In this document: piece after piece, positions 43,692 through 52,735 of the stretch
How the letters are laid out: each line of letters begins with the position of its first letter
Numbering within the stretch: position 1 is the stretch's first letter
From: Carideicomes alvinocaridis
Lineage (GTDB): Bacteria; Pseudomonadota; Alphaproteobacteria; Rhodobacterales; Rhodobacteraceae
Direction of reading: 5' to 3'
Assembly: GCA_005473895.2 (NCBI GenBank)
Contig: SRJI02000026.1
Span: 1 to 58,703, forward strand
DNA length: 58,703 bases
Made by a program: the position numbers and the translations under genes
The notes under the pieces: generated by a model
Database searches by the model: none
What the model was told of the DNA's origin: nothing
The model's input: the letters and a program-made list of their open reading frames with translations, nothing else

Positions 43692-46379
43692 TTATTGTGC
43701 CGCCATCGCGCGACCCTGCGGCAATTGCACCCGGAAGGCCGCCCCGCCCTGCCCCGGCAGGTAGGAGATGTCGCCGCCCAGGCGCAGCATGATCTCGCGG
43801 CAGATCGCCAGCCCCAGCCCGGCGCCGCCCGCTTTCTGGTCCGACACGCGCGAGAACTTCTCGAAGATGACGTCCTGCGCCTCTTTCGGGATGCCGCTGC
43901 CATTGTCGGCGAAATCGACCACCAGCCGCTCGCCCTGGCGGCTGACGGCGATGCGCAGCTCCGGCCGGTCAGCGTCGCAGTATTTGCGCGCATTGGCGAT
44001 CAGGTTGATGAAGACCTGCGCCAGCCGGTCCAGATCGGTGGCGACCACCTCGGCCTCGGGACCGGAGCGGCGCACCGCGATGCGGCTGCCGTCATCGCCC
44101 GCCCCGGCGGCGGCCACCGCGCGGTCGATCACCTCGCCCAGCCGGCCGCGGGTCATGTTGAGGCTCACCTGCCCGTTCTCCAGCACCGACAAGTCCAGCA
44201 GGTCGTCCAGCAGCCGGGTCAGGCGGTTCGCCTCGTCATGGATGATCGAGGCGTAGCGGTTGCGATCCGCCGCGCCCACGCCGTCCGTATCGCGCAGGAT
44301 CTCGGAAAAGGCCCGGATCGAGGTCATGGGCGTGCGCAGCTCGTGGCTGATCTGGCTGAGAAAGGCGTCCTTCTGGACCGAGAGCCGCGTGAGCTTGGCG
44401 TTGGCCTCGCGCAATTGCCGCGCGGTCCGGGTGAGCTCCTGGCTCTGGGCCTCCAGCCGCGAGGAATATTCCATCATCTGCGCCGTCTCGTCGGCCACCG
44501 CCATCAGGTCCTGGACCGAGACCGACATCCCGCCGACGATCTGTCCGATCATCGCATGCGCCGTGGCCGCCCCGACGGAGCCCGCCAACTCCCGCTCCAG
44601 CGCCTCGAGGAAATCGGGCGTGGGCTCGGGCAGGTAGCCCTTGATGCCCTGGCGGAACGCCTCGTGCTGGAACAGCGCCTGCGCCTCCGCCGCGCCGAGG
44701 ATGCGCTGCGCCATGACCAGCAGGTCCTCGGACTGCGCCACCCCGACGGACCAGCTGCGCGGCCCGGCGGAATGGTCGAAGACATTGACGTATTGCGCGC
44801 CCTGCAACCGCTCCAGCGGGGTCGGGAATCCGGCGAGCGAGACCAGCGCGAAGGTCACGGCGTTGAGCGTCATCGACCAGAGCAGCGCGTGGATCAGCGG
44901 GTCCATCCCCTCGATCCCGAACAGCGCCTGCGGCTTCAGCCAGACGAGCCCCAGCGGCCCGTTCTCCATCAGGCCCTCCGGCAGGATCACCCCGGGCCCG
45001 AAGCTGGGCAGGAACAGCGCGTAAAGCCAGATCGCAAAGCCCACCGACAGCCCGCAGAACGCCCCCAGCCGCGTGGCGCCGCGCCAGAACAGCCCGCCCA
45101 GCAGCGCCGGCAGCACCTGCGCCACGCCCACGAAGGACACCAGCCCGATCGCCGCCAGCGCCGTGCCGCCCCCCGACAGCCGGAAATACAGGTAGCCCAG
45201 CAGCAGCACGCCCGCGATGGAGATCCGGCGCGAGACCAGCACCACGTTGCGCACGTCGCCGGACATGGTCGCGCCGGTGCCGCTGGCGCGCAGCCAGATC
45301 GGCATGACGATATGGTTGGACACCATGGTCGACAGCGCGATCGCCGCGACGATCACCATGGAGGTGGCCGAGGAAAAGCCGCCGATGAAGGACGCCATGG
45401 CGAGCCCCCCCTGCCCCTGGTTCAGCGGCACCGTCAGCACGAAGAGGTCGGGGTTCGACCCTGCGGGCATCAGGTCCAGCCCCACCACGGCTATCGGCAC
45501 CACGAAGAGCGACATCAGCATCACGTAGGCCGGAAAGGCCCAGGAGGCGGTGCGCAGGTGGGTCTCGTCCTCGTTCTCCACCACCAGCACCTGGAACATG
45601 CGCGGCAGGCAGAGAAAGGCCGCGGCGGCGAGGAAGGTCAGCCCGGCCCAGCGGCCGCCATCCACCTGCCAGTGACCGAGGGGCGAGGCGTCGATCCGGT
45701 CCAGCGTGGCGCCGATACCGCCCGCGACGCCCCAGACCACGAAGACGCCCACGGCGAGCAGCGCGATCAGCTTGACCACCGCCTCCAGCGCGATGGCCAT
45801 GACCACTCCGTGGTGACGCTCGTTGGCGTCGAGGTTGCGGGTCCCGAAGAGCACGGTGAAGAGCGCGAGGCCCGCCGCCACCCAGAGCGCCGTGGAATCC
45901 GCGTCGGTCGGGATCGTGCGCGACGGATCCGCGGCCGCGAAGGTGGCAAAGGACAGGGTGACCGACTGCAGCTGCAGCGCGATGTAGGGCGTGGTGCCGA
46001 CCACGGCGAGGATGGTCACGCAGACCGCCAGCAGGTTGGACTTGCCGAAGCGCGACGAGATCAGGTCGGCGATGGAGGTGACGCGCTGCGCCCGGCCGAT
46101 CCGCACCAGCTTGCGCAGCAGCCACCACCAGCCGATCATGACGATGGTGGGCCCGAGATAGATGGTGACGTATTCCATCCCCGACCGCGCCGCGTAGCCG
46201 ACCGCGCCGTAGAAGGTCCAGGCGGTGCAGTAGATCGACAGCGACAAGGTATAGACCCAGGGGCTGCGCAACCAGCCGCCCCGCCCCTTGAGCGCCGCCC
46301 GCTCCGCCAGCCAGGCCACGAGGAACAGGAAGACCACGTAGCACAGGCAGACCGCGATCAGCAGGTTGAGCGAGGTCAT
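43692..46379 (-). CDS. Solute-symporter-type sensor histidine kinase (CbrA/CrbS-like)
   Basis: An 895-aa protein. The first 550-580 residues are an SSS/SLC5 symporter-like membrane domain with about 13 helices (SLSIYCTAWTFYGAVGYAARSGMEYVTIYLGPTIVMIGWWWLLRKL onward). A cytoplasmic linker and coiled coil follow, then the histidine kinase core with His679 in FLSQISHELRTPMTSIRAFSEIL and the ATPase motifs NARKYCD, DFADNGSGIP and GAGLGLAICREI. There is no C-terminal receiver. Related CrbS/CbrA proteins sense or gate acetate or amino-acid uptake and control acs. The start at 46379 (MTSLNLLI) has only a weak ribosome site. The small membrane protein and response regulator lie upstream on the same strand. 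Confidence 0.92.
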   Translation of the reverse strand: MTSLNLLIAVCLCYVVFLFLVAWLAERAALKGRGGWLRSPWVYTLSLSIYCTAWTFYGAVGYAARSGMEYVTIYLGPTIVMIGWWWLLRKLVRIGRAQRVTSIADLISSRFGKSNLLAVCVTILAVVGTTPYIALQLQSVTLSFATFAAADPSRTIPTDADSTALWVAAGLALFTVLFGTRNLDANERHHGVVMAIALEAVVKLIALLAVGVFVVWGVAGGIGATLDRIDASPLGHWQVDGGRWAGLTFLAAAAFLCLPRMFQVLVVENEDETHLRTASWAFPAYVMLMSLFVVPIAVVGLDLMPAGSNPDLFVLTVPLNQGQGGLAMASFIGGFSSATSMVIVAAIALSTMVSNHIVMPIWLRASGTGATMSGDVRNVVLVSRRISIAGVLLLGYLYFRLSGGGTALAAIGLVSFVGVAQVLPALLGGLFWRGATRLGAFCGLSVGFAIWLYALFLPSFGPGVILPEGLMENGPLGLVWLKPQALFGIEGMDPLIHALLWSMTLNAVTFALVSLAGFPTPLERLQGAQYVNVFDHSAGPRSWSVGVAQSEDLLVMAQRILGAAEAQALFQHEAFRQGIKGYLPEPTPDFLEALERELAGSVGAATAHAMIGQIVGGMSVSVQDLMAVADETAQMMEYSSRLEAQSQELTRTARQLREANAKLTRLSVQKDAFLSQISHELRTPMTSIRAFSEILRDTDGVGAADRNRYASIIHDEANRLTRLLDDLLDLSVLENGQVSLNMTRGRLGEVIDRAVAAAGAGDDGSRIAVRRSGPEAEVVATDLDRLAQVFINLIANARKYCDADRPELRIAVSRQGERLVVDFADNGSGIPKEAQDVIFEKFSRVSDQKAGGAGLGLAICREIMLRLGGDISYLPGQGGAAFRVQLPQGRAMAAQ

Positions 46380-46716
46380 TGGCGGTGGCCCCGAGCCGGA
46401 GCGGCTTGGCGCATTCCATGTCGATGACCGACCGGTCGCCGTTCTGCAGGACGTGTTGCTGCCGGTCCTGCCGCCTGAAGCGGACCGAAAGTACAAGCTG
46501 GCGCAGCAGAGGTAGGTCCTATCCTTCTACCGTGGCCTTCCGGGATCGATGACAGGCGCATGGCTGGCGCGAGCGATGGGAGAAGCTCGACCTCAAGTCG
46601 CGCCATCACCGTCGAGCCGAGCCGGTCCTCTTCGCTCGAAGCGGCCTCCCCGCAGGCACCGGCACAAGGCCGCGCGCCTGACCGGGGGAACGCCCCACAA
46701 GCCGCCCCTTGCGCGC
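46380..46716. other. Spacer between the histidine kinase and small membrane protein genes
   Basis: About 337 bp. It contains a plus-strand fragment (46384-46515, listed separately) that looks like a protein tail, but otherwise no gene. A spacer of this size inside a probable regulatory operon is unusual. Confidence 0.45.
46384..46515 (+). pseudogene. Possible C-terminal gene remnant (about 43 codons, no start)
   Basis: Reading in frame to the TAG at 46513-46515 gives a plausible protein tail (LGAFHVDDRPVAVLQDV... PPEADRKYKLAQQR) with codon use like that of neighbouring genes. It has no start codon of its own and overlaps only the end of the kinase gene on the other strand. It may be a leftover of a deleted gene or chance. 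I do not recognise the family. Confidence 0.25.
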
Positions 46717-47004
46717 TCACGGCGCCTCCTCCTCATGGAGGGCGGCGTCGCGGCCATCCTCGCGGCGGCTGCGCGAGACCAGGCGCGACAGGCTCCAGGC
46801 GCAGAAGATCAGGACCACCCAGACGCCGAAGACATAGACGATCGCGCGGGAGCCGCGGACCGCCGCCTCGCCTTCCTGCGGCCAGAGCAGCGGCACGGCG
46901 AAGAGCATGAGGCCCAGCACCGGCAGGAGCCGCGCCGCATCTGCCGCCCGGCGCCGCCGGTAGGAGGTGCGCTCGAGGAACAGGGGGCGGACCGGGCGCG
47001 CCAT
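46717..47004 (-). CDS. 95-aa two-helix membrane protein of the sensor operon
   Basis: Basic N-terminus (PLFLERTSYRRRRAADAARL) followed by two hydrophobic helices (LLPVLGLMLFAVPLLW and SRAIVYVFGVWVVLIFCAWSLSRLVS). The layout is reminiscent of the small subunits (DUF4212/DUF485-like) that accompany SSS acetate or solute symporters. It sits between the response regulator and the SSS-type kinase, so a partner role for the kinase membrane domain is likely. Not a recognised family by motif. Confidence 0.8.
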   Translation of the reverse strand: MARPVRPLFLERTSYRRRRAADAARLLPVLGLMLFAVPLLWPQEGEAAVRGSRAIVYVFGVWVVLIFCAWSLSRLVSRSRREDGRDAALHEEEAP

Positions 47005-47023
47005 CTCTCAGCCTCCGCCCATC

Positions 47024-47392
47024 TCAGGCGCTCACCAGGTCGCGCACCGCGTCCAACATGTCGGCGTTGGAAAACGGCTTGGTCATGAACCGGCTGGCGC
47101 CGATCCGCTCGGCCAGTTCGCGGTCCTTGGCCTGGCCCCGCGCGGTCAGCATCAGCACCGGCAACCCCTCGGATCCCGGGTCGCTGCGCAGCTCGCGCAG
47201 GATGTCATAGCCGGACTTGCCCGGAAGCATCACGTCGAGGATCACCAGGTCGGGCGACTTGCGGCGCACCAGCTCGACCGCGTCCTGGCCGTTGGCGTGG
47301 GTGTCCACCTCCCAGCCGTCGCGCGACAGGATGAAACGGATGGCCTCGATGATGTTCGGTTCGTCCTCGATCAGCAGAACGTGCTTGCCCAT
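47024..47392 (-). CDS. Single-domain response regulator
   Basis: A 123-aa CheY-like receiver. The phospho-acceptor is Asp53 in DLVILDVMLPGKSGYD. The acidic pair Glu9-Asp10 (LIEDEPN), and the Thr/Lys switch residues (MLTARG, FMTKPFSN) are intact. The start at 47392 (MGKHVLLIEDE) has AGGAAAGGATGG upstream. No output domain is present, so signal goes by protein-protein interaction or phosphotransfer. Placed between the regulator and the small membrane protein, it is the likely partner of the SSS-type kinase. Confidence 0.93.
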   Translation of the reverse strand: MGKHVLLIEDEPNIIEAIRFILSRDGWEVDTHANGQDAVELVRRKSPDLVILDVMLPGKSGYDILRELRSDPGSEGLPVLMLTARGQAKDRELAERIGASRFMTKPFSNADMLDAVRDLVSA

Positions 47393-47467
47393 TCCATCCT
47401 TTCCTCCCCTCAGGACGATGCGCATTTTCTTGTTTTGCCGCCTTTATCCCCGCTTTGCCGAAGCGTG

Positions 47468-48784
47468 TCAAAACCCGTCTGCCAGGATCGAGGGCTCGCG
47501 GCGGGCGGGACAGGACGGCTGGGGGCAGATCCTGCAGGCGGGCCCGACCTGCCGCACGGTCGCCCCGTCCCCATGGTCCCCGGTCTGCACTGCTATCTCT
47601 TCCGGCACCAGCAGCATCGTCGCCTCGAGCAGCGGGTCGGCGTTGAAATCGGCGGCGAGCACGGGCTGGGCCACGGCATAGGCACGGAACCGGCCGCCGT
47701 CGCGCCCCGCCTGCGCCACCGGGACCGACAGCGGCACCTGCGGACGGCTCAACGCCTGGAACAGCGGCCAGAACGGACAGGCGGCGCCGAAGCGCGGCAG
47801 CGCGAAGCCCTCCACCGGCCGGCGGAAGGTCAGCGTGCCGGAGGCGTCGCAGATCACCGCGCCCAGCGGCCCCGGCATCCGGTCCTGCGGCAGCGCGGCG
47901 AGCCGGCGCATGGCCGCGGCGCAATCGGTGCCGAAGGCCCGCGCAAAGGCCAGCGGGTCGAGCCCCGTGCGCGCCACCTGGTCCAGCGCCGGCTCCAGCG
48001 GCATGGCGGCGGCGTCGCTGCGATAGCGGCGCAGGTGCCGCTCCATCGCGAACCGGGCCGTGGCCGAACCGAGGCCCGAGGCGATCTCGGCCGGATCGCC
48101 GTCGCCGCCCGGCTCCAGCGACGGCACGTGGTAGCCGTGCTCCGCGTGATGGCGCTCGATCTCCTCCTGCGGAGAGGTCGCGCCGGAGCCCGCATCGCCG
48201 GCATTGTCGAGATAGGTCACCAGCCCTTGCACCGACTCCGCCAGCCGCTTGCTGTCCTCGCGGATGTTGCGCTGGAACCGGTCGCGCCACTCGGGCTCCA
48301 GCCCCGCCGTGTCCGACAGGATCGCGGCGGTGGAGCGGATGGCGGTGACTGTCGACAGCACCTCGTGGAGCGAAGCCGCCAGATGCGGGTCATGGGCCAG
48401 CCGGTCGGTCAGCGTCTCCACGATCTGTTCCAGCGCCACGCCTCGGCCCTGGAGCTCGGCCAGCAGCCGCGCCCAGCCGGGGAAGCGCCCGGCGAACTCG
48501 TCGATCCGGTCCAGTTCCGCCGCGGCATCGGCCCGGTCGGCGGCCGCCTCGCGCAGGGCCGCGACGACCCGCGCCTCGGCCCCCTCCGACAGCAGCGCCG
48601 GTTCGACCTCCAGCGCCTCCGCGATCTGGAGCAGCAGCTTCCCGCCGATTCTCCTGCGGTTGTGCTCGATCAGGTTGAGGTAGGAGGCGGAAATGCCGAC
48701 GCTGCGGGCCAGATCGACTTGACGCAGCCCCGCGATGCCCCTCCGCTCGCGGATGCGACTGCCTGTCAGCGGCTCCCTGCTCAT
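47468..48784 (-). CDS. XRE-family short-chain fatty acyl regulator (ScfR/RamB-like)
   Basis: A 439-aa regulator. An N-terminal helix-turn-helix (GSRIRERRGIAGLRQVDLARSVGISASYLNLIEHNRRRI, about 8-46) precedes a long helical effector region and a C-terminal DUF2083-type domain ending in CRICPQPSCPARREP. That domain and arrangement mark the family that includes RamB and PrpR-like regulators of acetate/propionate metabolism. Start 48784 (MSREPLTG) lacks a strong ribosome site but gives the family N-terminus. It is divergent from the transporter-acs operon, and the shared region has two inverted repeats. Confidence 0.9.
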   Translation of the reverse strand: MSREPLTGSRIRERRGIAGLRQVDLARSVGISASYLNLIEHNRRRIGGKLLLQIAEALEVEPALLSEGAEARVVAALREAAADRADAAAELDRIDEFAGRFPGWARLLAELQGRGVALEQIVETLTDRLAHDPHLAASLHEVLSTVTAIRSTAAILSDTAGLEPEWRDRFQRNIREDSKRLAESVQGLVTYLDNAGDAGSGATSPQEEIERHHAEHGYHVPSLEPGGDGDPAEIASGLGSATARFAMERHLRRYRSDAAAMPLEPALDQVARTGLDPLAFARAFGTDCAAAMRRLAALPQDRMPGPLGAVICDASGTLTFRRPVEGFALPRFGAACPFWPLFQALSRPQVPLSVPVAQAGRDGGRFRAYAVAQPVLAADFNADPLLEATMLLVPEEIAVQTGDHGDGATVRQVGPACRICPQPSCPARREPSILADGF

Positions 48785-48812
48785 CCCGAATGACCCATGG
48801 TTTTCAATGCCT

Positions 48813-48827
48813 TTCTGCGCGGCAGAA
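48813..48827. promoter_or_regulatory. Inverted repeat TTCTGC-GCG-GCAGAA, candidate operator
   Basis: A perfect 6-bp inverted repeat with 3-bp spacer in the 220-bp region between the ScfR/RamB-like gene and the transporter operon, 29 bp from the regulator start. It would be in position to control the regulator itself. Confidence 0.5.
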
Positions 48828-48834
48828 TAAGGTT

Positions 48835-48851
48835 TTTGACAGATCGTCAAA
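48835..48851. promoter_or_regulatory. Inverted repeat TTTGAC-AGATC-GTCAAA, candidate operator or promoter element
   Basis: A second perfect 6-bp inverted repeat, 8 bp away. TTTGAC also reads as a -35-like element for the transporter promoter. Just downstream, 48867-48890 is A/T-rich, which would fit a -10 region and UTR. Confidence 0.5.
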
Positions 48852-49004
48852 GACGGCTGTGGAAATCTTTACAAAAAAATCCTTCCAAGAAAAGGAGTTG
48901 TTGCGGAATTTTCGGTCGGCCAGCAAGAATGGAAGCGCACAAGCTGCATCCGGAGCGCGGGAAAGAGGAGCCCGCGCCCGGACATACCACATGGGAGGAT
49001 ATTC

Positions 49005-50348
49005 ATGTCCAAGCTACTCACACGCCGCGGCGTGCTGCGGACCGGCGCCGTTGCCGGCGCCGGCGTGGCACTGCCGACGATCTTCACCGCCGGCTCCGCG
49101 TCGGCCTTCGTCAACGAACCGAGCGGAAGCACGGTAACCCTGGGCTTCAACGTGCCGCAGACCGGCCCCTATGCCGACGAGGGCGCGGACGAGCTGCGCG
49201 CCTATGAGCTGGCGGTCGAGCACCTGAACGGCGAAGGCGACGGCGGCATGCTGAACACCTTCAGCTCCGACTCGCTGGACGGGACGGGGATCATGGGCAA
49301 GAAGGTGGAATACGTCACCGGCGACACCCAGACCAAGTCCGACGCCGCCCGCGCCTCCGCCAAGTCGATGATCGAGAAGGACGGGGCGATCATGATCACC
49401 GGCGGCTCCTCCTCGGGCGTGGCCGTCGCGGTCCAGGGCCTCTGCCAGGAGGCCGGCGTGATCTTCATGGCGGGCCTGACCCACTCCAACGACACCACCG
49501 GCAAGGACAAGAAGGCCAACGGCTTCCGCCACTTCTTCAACGCCTACATGTCCGCCGCGGCGCTCGCGCCGGTGCTCAAGGCGCAATACGGCACCGACCG
49601 CAAGGCCTACCACCTGACCGCCGACTACACCTGGGGCTGGACCCAGGAGGAATCCATCGCCGCGGCCACCGAGGCCATGGGCTGGGAGACCGTCAACAAG
49701 GTGCGCACGCCGCTCGCCGCGACGGACTTCTCCTCCTACATCACGCCGATCCTGCAGACCGATGCCGACGTGCTGATCCTGAACCACTACGGCGGCAACA
49801 TGGTCAACTCGCTGACCAACGCGGTGCAGTTCGGCCTGCGCGACCGCATGGTCAACGGCAAGCAGTTCGAGATCGTCGTGCCGCTCTATTCCCGCCTGAT
49901 GGCGCGCGGTGCCGGCGAGAACGTGAAGGGCATCCTCGGCTCCACCAACTGGCACTGGTCGCTGCAGGACGAGGGCTCCAAGGCCTTCGTGAAATCCTTC
50001 GGCACCAAGTACGGCTTCCCGCCCAGCCAGGCGGCGCATACCTGCTACGTGCAGACCCTGCTCTATGCGGATGCGGTGGCGCGCGGCGGCTCGTTCAACC
50101 CCTGCTCCGTCGTCGAGGCGCTGGAAGGCTACGAGTTCGACGGGTTGGGCAACGGCCCGACCCTCTACCGCGCGGCCGATCACCAGTGCTTCAAGGACGT
50201 GCTCGTGGTGCGCGGGAAGGAAAACCCGCAATCCGAGTTCGACCTGCTGGAGGTCGTCGAGGTCACCCCGCGGGCGCAGGTGGAATATGCACCCGATCAC
50301 CCGATGTTCGCCGGCGGCAACCTGGGCGAGTGCAACCCGGGCGCCTGA
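49005..50348 (+). CDS. Liv-type ABC transporter substrate-binding protein, Tat-type signal
   Basis: A 447-aa periplasmic binding protein of the Peripla_BP_5/6 type (branched-chain amino acid and amide transporters). The N-terminus has a twin-arginine signal (TRRGVLRTG followed by a hydrophobic stretch to GSASA). The mature part reads VTLGFNVPQTGPYADEGADELRAYELAVEHLN and GDTQTKSDAARASAKSMIEKDGAIMITGGSSSGVAVAVQ. The ligand is unknown; operon context points to a short-chain carboxylate or related compound, not to leucine (inference). GGGAGGATATTC gives a good ribosome site. It is first in the five-gene operon. Confidence 0.93.
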   Translation: MSKLLTRRGVLRTGAVAGAGVALPTIFTAGSASAFVNEPSGSTVTLGFNVPQTGPYADEGADELRAYELAVEHLNGEGDGGMLNTFSSDSLDGTGIMGKKVEYVTGDTQTKSDAARASAKSMIEKDGAIMITGGSSSGVAVAVQGLCQEAGVIFMAGLTHSNDTTGKDKKANGFRHFFNAYMSAAALAPVLKAQYGTDRKAYHLTADYTWGWTQEESIAAATEAMGWETVNKVRTPLAATDFSSYITPILQTDADVLILNHYGGNMVNSLTNAVQFGLRDRMVNGKQFEIVVPLYSRLMARGAGENVKGILGSTNWHWSLQDEGSKAFVKSFGTKYGFPPSQAAHTCYVQTLLYADAVARGGSFNPCSVVEALEGYEFDGLGNGPTLYRAADHQCFKDVLVVRGKENPQSEFDLLEVVEVTPRAQVEYAPDHPMFAGGNLGECNPGA

Positions 50349-50487
50349 TACGGCGACAGCGGGCGCGCGGCCTCCCCGCGCGCCCGTTCCGGACGGCGCG
50401 GCACGGCTCTGGCCGGTCCGCGCGAAAGGCCGGTAGGGTGCGTGCCCGTCACGCACCTTGCCTTTCCACATAACAGAGACGGGAAAG

Positions 50488-51519
50488 ATGGACGCGATCA
50501 TCCTGCAAATCCTCAACGGGCTGGACAAGGGCTCGGCCTACGCGCTGATCGCGCTGGGGCTGACGCTGATCTTCGGCACGCTGGGGGTGGTCAATTTCGC
50601 CCACGGCGCGCTGTTCATGATCGGCGCCTTCTGCGCGGTCACCCTGCAGCGGCTCTTCACGATCAGCTACGAGACGATCGACGAGACCAAGACCGACTTC
50701 CTCGGCAATCCCGCAAAGGTCCAGACCCCCTATGTGGAAAGCTGGTTCGGCCCGGATGTCGGGCAGGCGGTCATCGACTGGTCGGTGCCGCTGGCGATCC
50801 TCTTCGCCATCCCGATCATGGCGCTGGTGGGCTTCGCGATGGAGCGCGGGCTGATCAAGCATTTCTACCGCCGCCCCCATGCCGACCAGATCCTCGTGAC
50901 CTTCGGCCTGGCGATCGTGCTGCAGGAGCTGATCAAGCACTATTACGGCGCCAACCCGATCCAGACCCCGGCGCCCGACGCCTTCCGCGGGTCCTTCGAT
51001 TTCGGGGTGCTGCTGGGCTTCGATCCCAACCACATCATCTATCCCTACTGGCGGATGATCTACTTTGCCTTCGCCGCGATCATCGTCGGTGCGGTCTTCG
51101 CCTTCCTGCGCTTCACCACCTTCGGGATGGTGGTCCGGGCCGGCATGGCCGACCGCGAGACCGTGGGCCTGCTGGGCATCAACATCGACAAGCGCTTCAC
51201 CATCATGTTCGCGCTGGCCGCCGTCGTGGCCGGGCTGGCCGGGGTGATGTACGCGCCCATCAACTCGCCCAACTACCACATGGGCATGGATTTCCTCGTG
51301 CTGAGTTTCGTCGTCGTCGTGGTGGGGGGCATGGGCTCCCTTCCCGGGGCGGTGCTGGCGGGCTTCGTGCTGGGCATCCTGGAAAGCTTCGCATCCATGA
51401 ACGAAATCAAGCAGATCATTCCCGGCATCGACCAGATCATCATCTACCTCGTCGCCATCATCATTCTGCTGACCCGTCCCCGGGGCCTGATGGGCCGCAG
51501 GGGCGTGATGGAGGAGTAA
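50488..51519 (+). CDS. Liv-type ABC transporter permease (LivH family)
   Basis: A 343-aa permease of the LivH type (LNGLDKGSAYALIALGLTLIFGTLGVVNFAHGALFMIG; GMVVRAGMADRETVGLLGINIDKRF; VVVVVGGMGSLPGAVLAGFVLG). Between helices 2 and 3 there is an insert of about 45 polar residues (YETIDETKTDFLGNPAKVQ...GPDVGQAVIDWS) absent from typical LivH. The start at 50488 (MDAIILQIL) is more likely than an in-frame start ten codons upstream. It forms a pair with the next gene 3 bp away. Confidence 0.93.
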   Translation: MDAIILQILNGLDKGSAYALIALGLTLIFGTLGVVNFAHGALFMIGAFCAVTLQRLFTISYETIDETKTDFLGNPAKVQTPYVESWFGPDVGQAVIDWSVPLAILFAIPIMALVGFAMERGLIKHFYRRPHADQILVTFGLAIVLQELIKHYYGANPIQTPAPDAFRGSFDFGVLLGFDPNHIIYPYWRMIYFAFAAIIVGAVFAFLRFTTFGMVVRAGMADRETVGLLGINIDKRFTIMFALAAVVAGLAGVMYAPINSPNYHMGMDFLVLSFVVVVVGGMGSLPGAVLAGFVLGILESFASMNEIKQIIPGIDQIIIYLVAIIILLTRPRGLMGRRGVMEE

Positions 51520-51522
51520 ACG

Positions 51523-52725
51523 ATGCTCGGACTCGACCGCAAGGACACCATCCTCCTGCTCGTCGTGGCACTGATGGCGCTGCTGGCGCCGGTGCTGCTG
51601 AACCCCTTCCCCGTCAATTCGCCGCTGGCGCAGTTCAACGCGGGCTACCCGGACCTGATGCAGCGCTTCGCGATCTTCGGGATCTTCGCCATCGGCTTCA
51701 ACATCCTGTTCGGGCTGACCGGCTACCTGAGCTTCGGCCACGCGGCGTTCCTCGGGGTCGGCTCCTACTCGGCGGTGTGGATGTTCAAGCTGCTGGGCTA
51801 CAACGTGATCCCGGCGATCATCCTGTCGATCATCGTGGCGGGGCTGTTCGCGCTGCTGATCGGCTGGATCTCGCTGCGGCGCTCGGGGATCTACTTCTCC
51901 ATCCTGACGCTCGCCTTCGCCGAGATGTCGTTCCGGCTGGCCTATTCGGTCCTCACCCCGCTGACCAACGGCGAGACCGGGCTGCAGGTCTATACCGACG
52001 ACCCGCAGATCCTGCTGGGCGACGGGCCGCATGTGCCGCATCTCTTCGGGATGATGATGCGCTCGTCGACCACGATCCATGCCGGCCCGTGGGAATTCAC
52101 CCTGCCGGTGGGCTACTATGTCTGCGCCGTCCTGCTGTTGGCCTCCTTCTACCTGGCCATCCGGATCTTCCGCTCGCCCTTCGGGATGATGCTGCGGGCG
52201 ATCAAGTCGAACCAGACGCGGATGAACTATACCGGGCTCAGCCCGCGGCCCTACACGCTCGCGGCCTTCGTGATCTCGGGCATGTATGCCGGGCTGGCGG
52301 GCGGGCTCATGGCCTCCATGGACCCGCTGGCCGGGGCCGAGCGGATGCAGTGGACCGCGAGCGGCGAGGTGGTGCTGATGACCATTCTCGGCGGCGCGGG
52401 CACGCTGATCGGGCCGATCCTCGGCGCGGGCTTCATCAAGTATTGCGAGAACATCTTCTCCAAGATCAACGAGGGTGTGCTGCACGGCTGGTTCGGCGGC
52501 CTGCCCGACGGGGTGGAGAACGCGCTGATCTGGGTGGCGGAGCATTTCGTCGGCTCCGGCTGGCACCTGACGCTGGGGCTGCTGTTCATGCTGGTGGTGA
52601 CCTTCCTGCCCGGCGGGCTGGTCGAGGGCGGGCAGCGGATCGGCCGCTTCGCCTTCCGCCGCCGGGACCGCAAGGCGTCGGATGCCGAAAGCGACGCCGC
52701 CAAGCAACGCAACCCGGCCGAGTAA
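51523..52725 (+). CDS. Liv-type ABC transporter permease (LivM family)
   Basis: A 400-aa LivM-like permease with about nine helices. Signature stretches are [59 protein letters not shown] and [31 protein letters not shown]. It carries a long periplasmic loop after helix 6 ([22 protein letters not shown]...) and a C-terminal loop near [20 protein letters not shown]. The C-terminus is charged and cytoplasmic. It begins 3 bp after livH. Confidence 0.93.
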   Translation: MLGLDRKDTILLLVVALMALLAPVLLNPFPVNSPLAQFNAGYPDLMQRFAIFGIFAIGFNILFGLTGYLSFGHAAFLGVGSYSAVWMFKLLGYNVIPAIILSIIVAGLFALLIGWISLRRSGIYFSILTLAFAEMSFRLAYSVLTPLTNGETGLQVYTDDPQILLGDGPHVPHLFGMMMRSSTTIHAGPWEFTLPVGYYVCAVLLLASFYLAIRIFRSPFGMMLRAIKSNQTRMNYTGLSPRPYTLAAFVISGMYAGLAGGLMASMDPLAGAERMQWTASGEVVLMTILGGAGTLIGPILGAGFIKYCENIFSKINEGVLHGWFGGLPDGVENALIWVAEHFVGSGWHLTLGLLFMLVVTFLPGGLVEGGQRIGRFAFRRRDRKASDAESDAAKQRNPAE

Positions 52726-52735
52726 GGAGAGGCTG

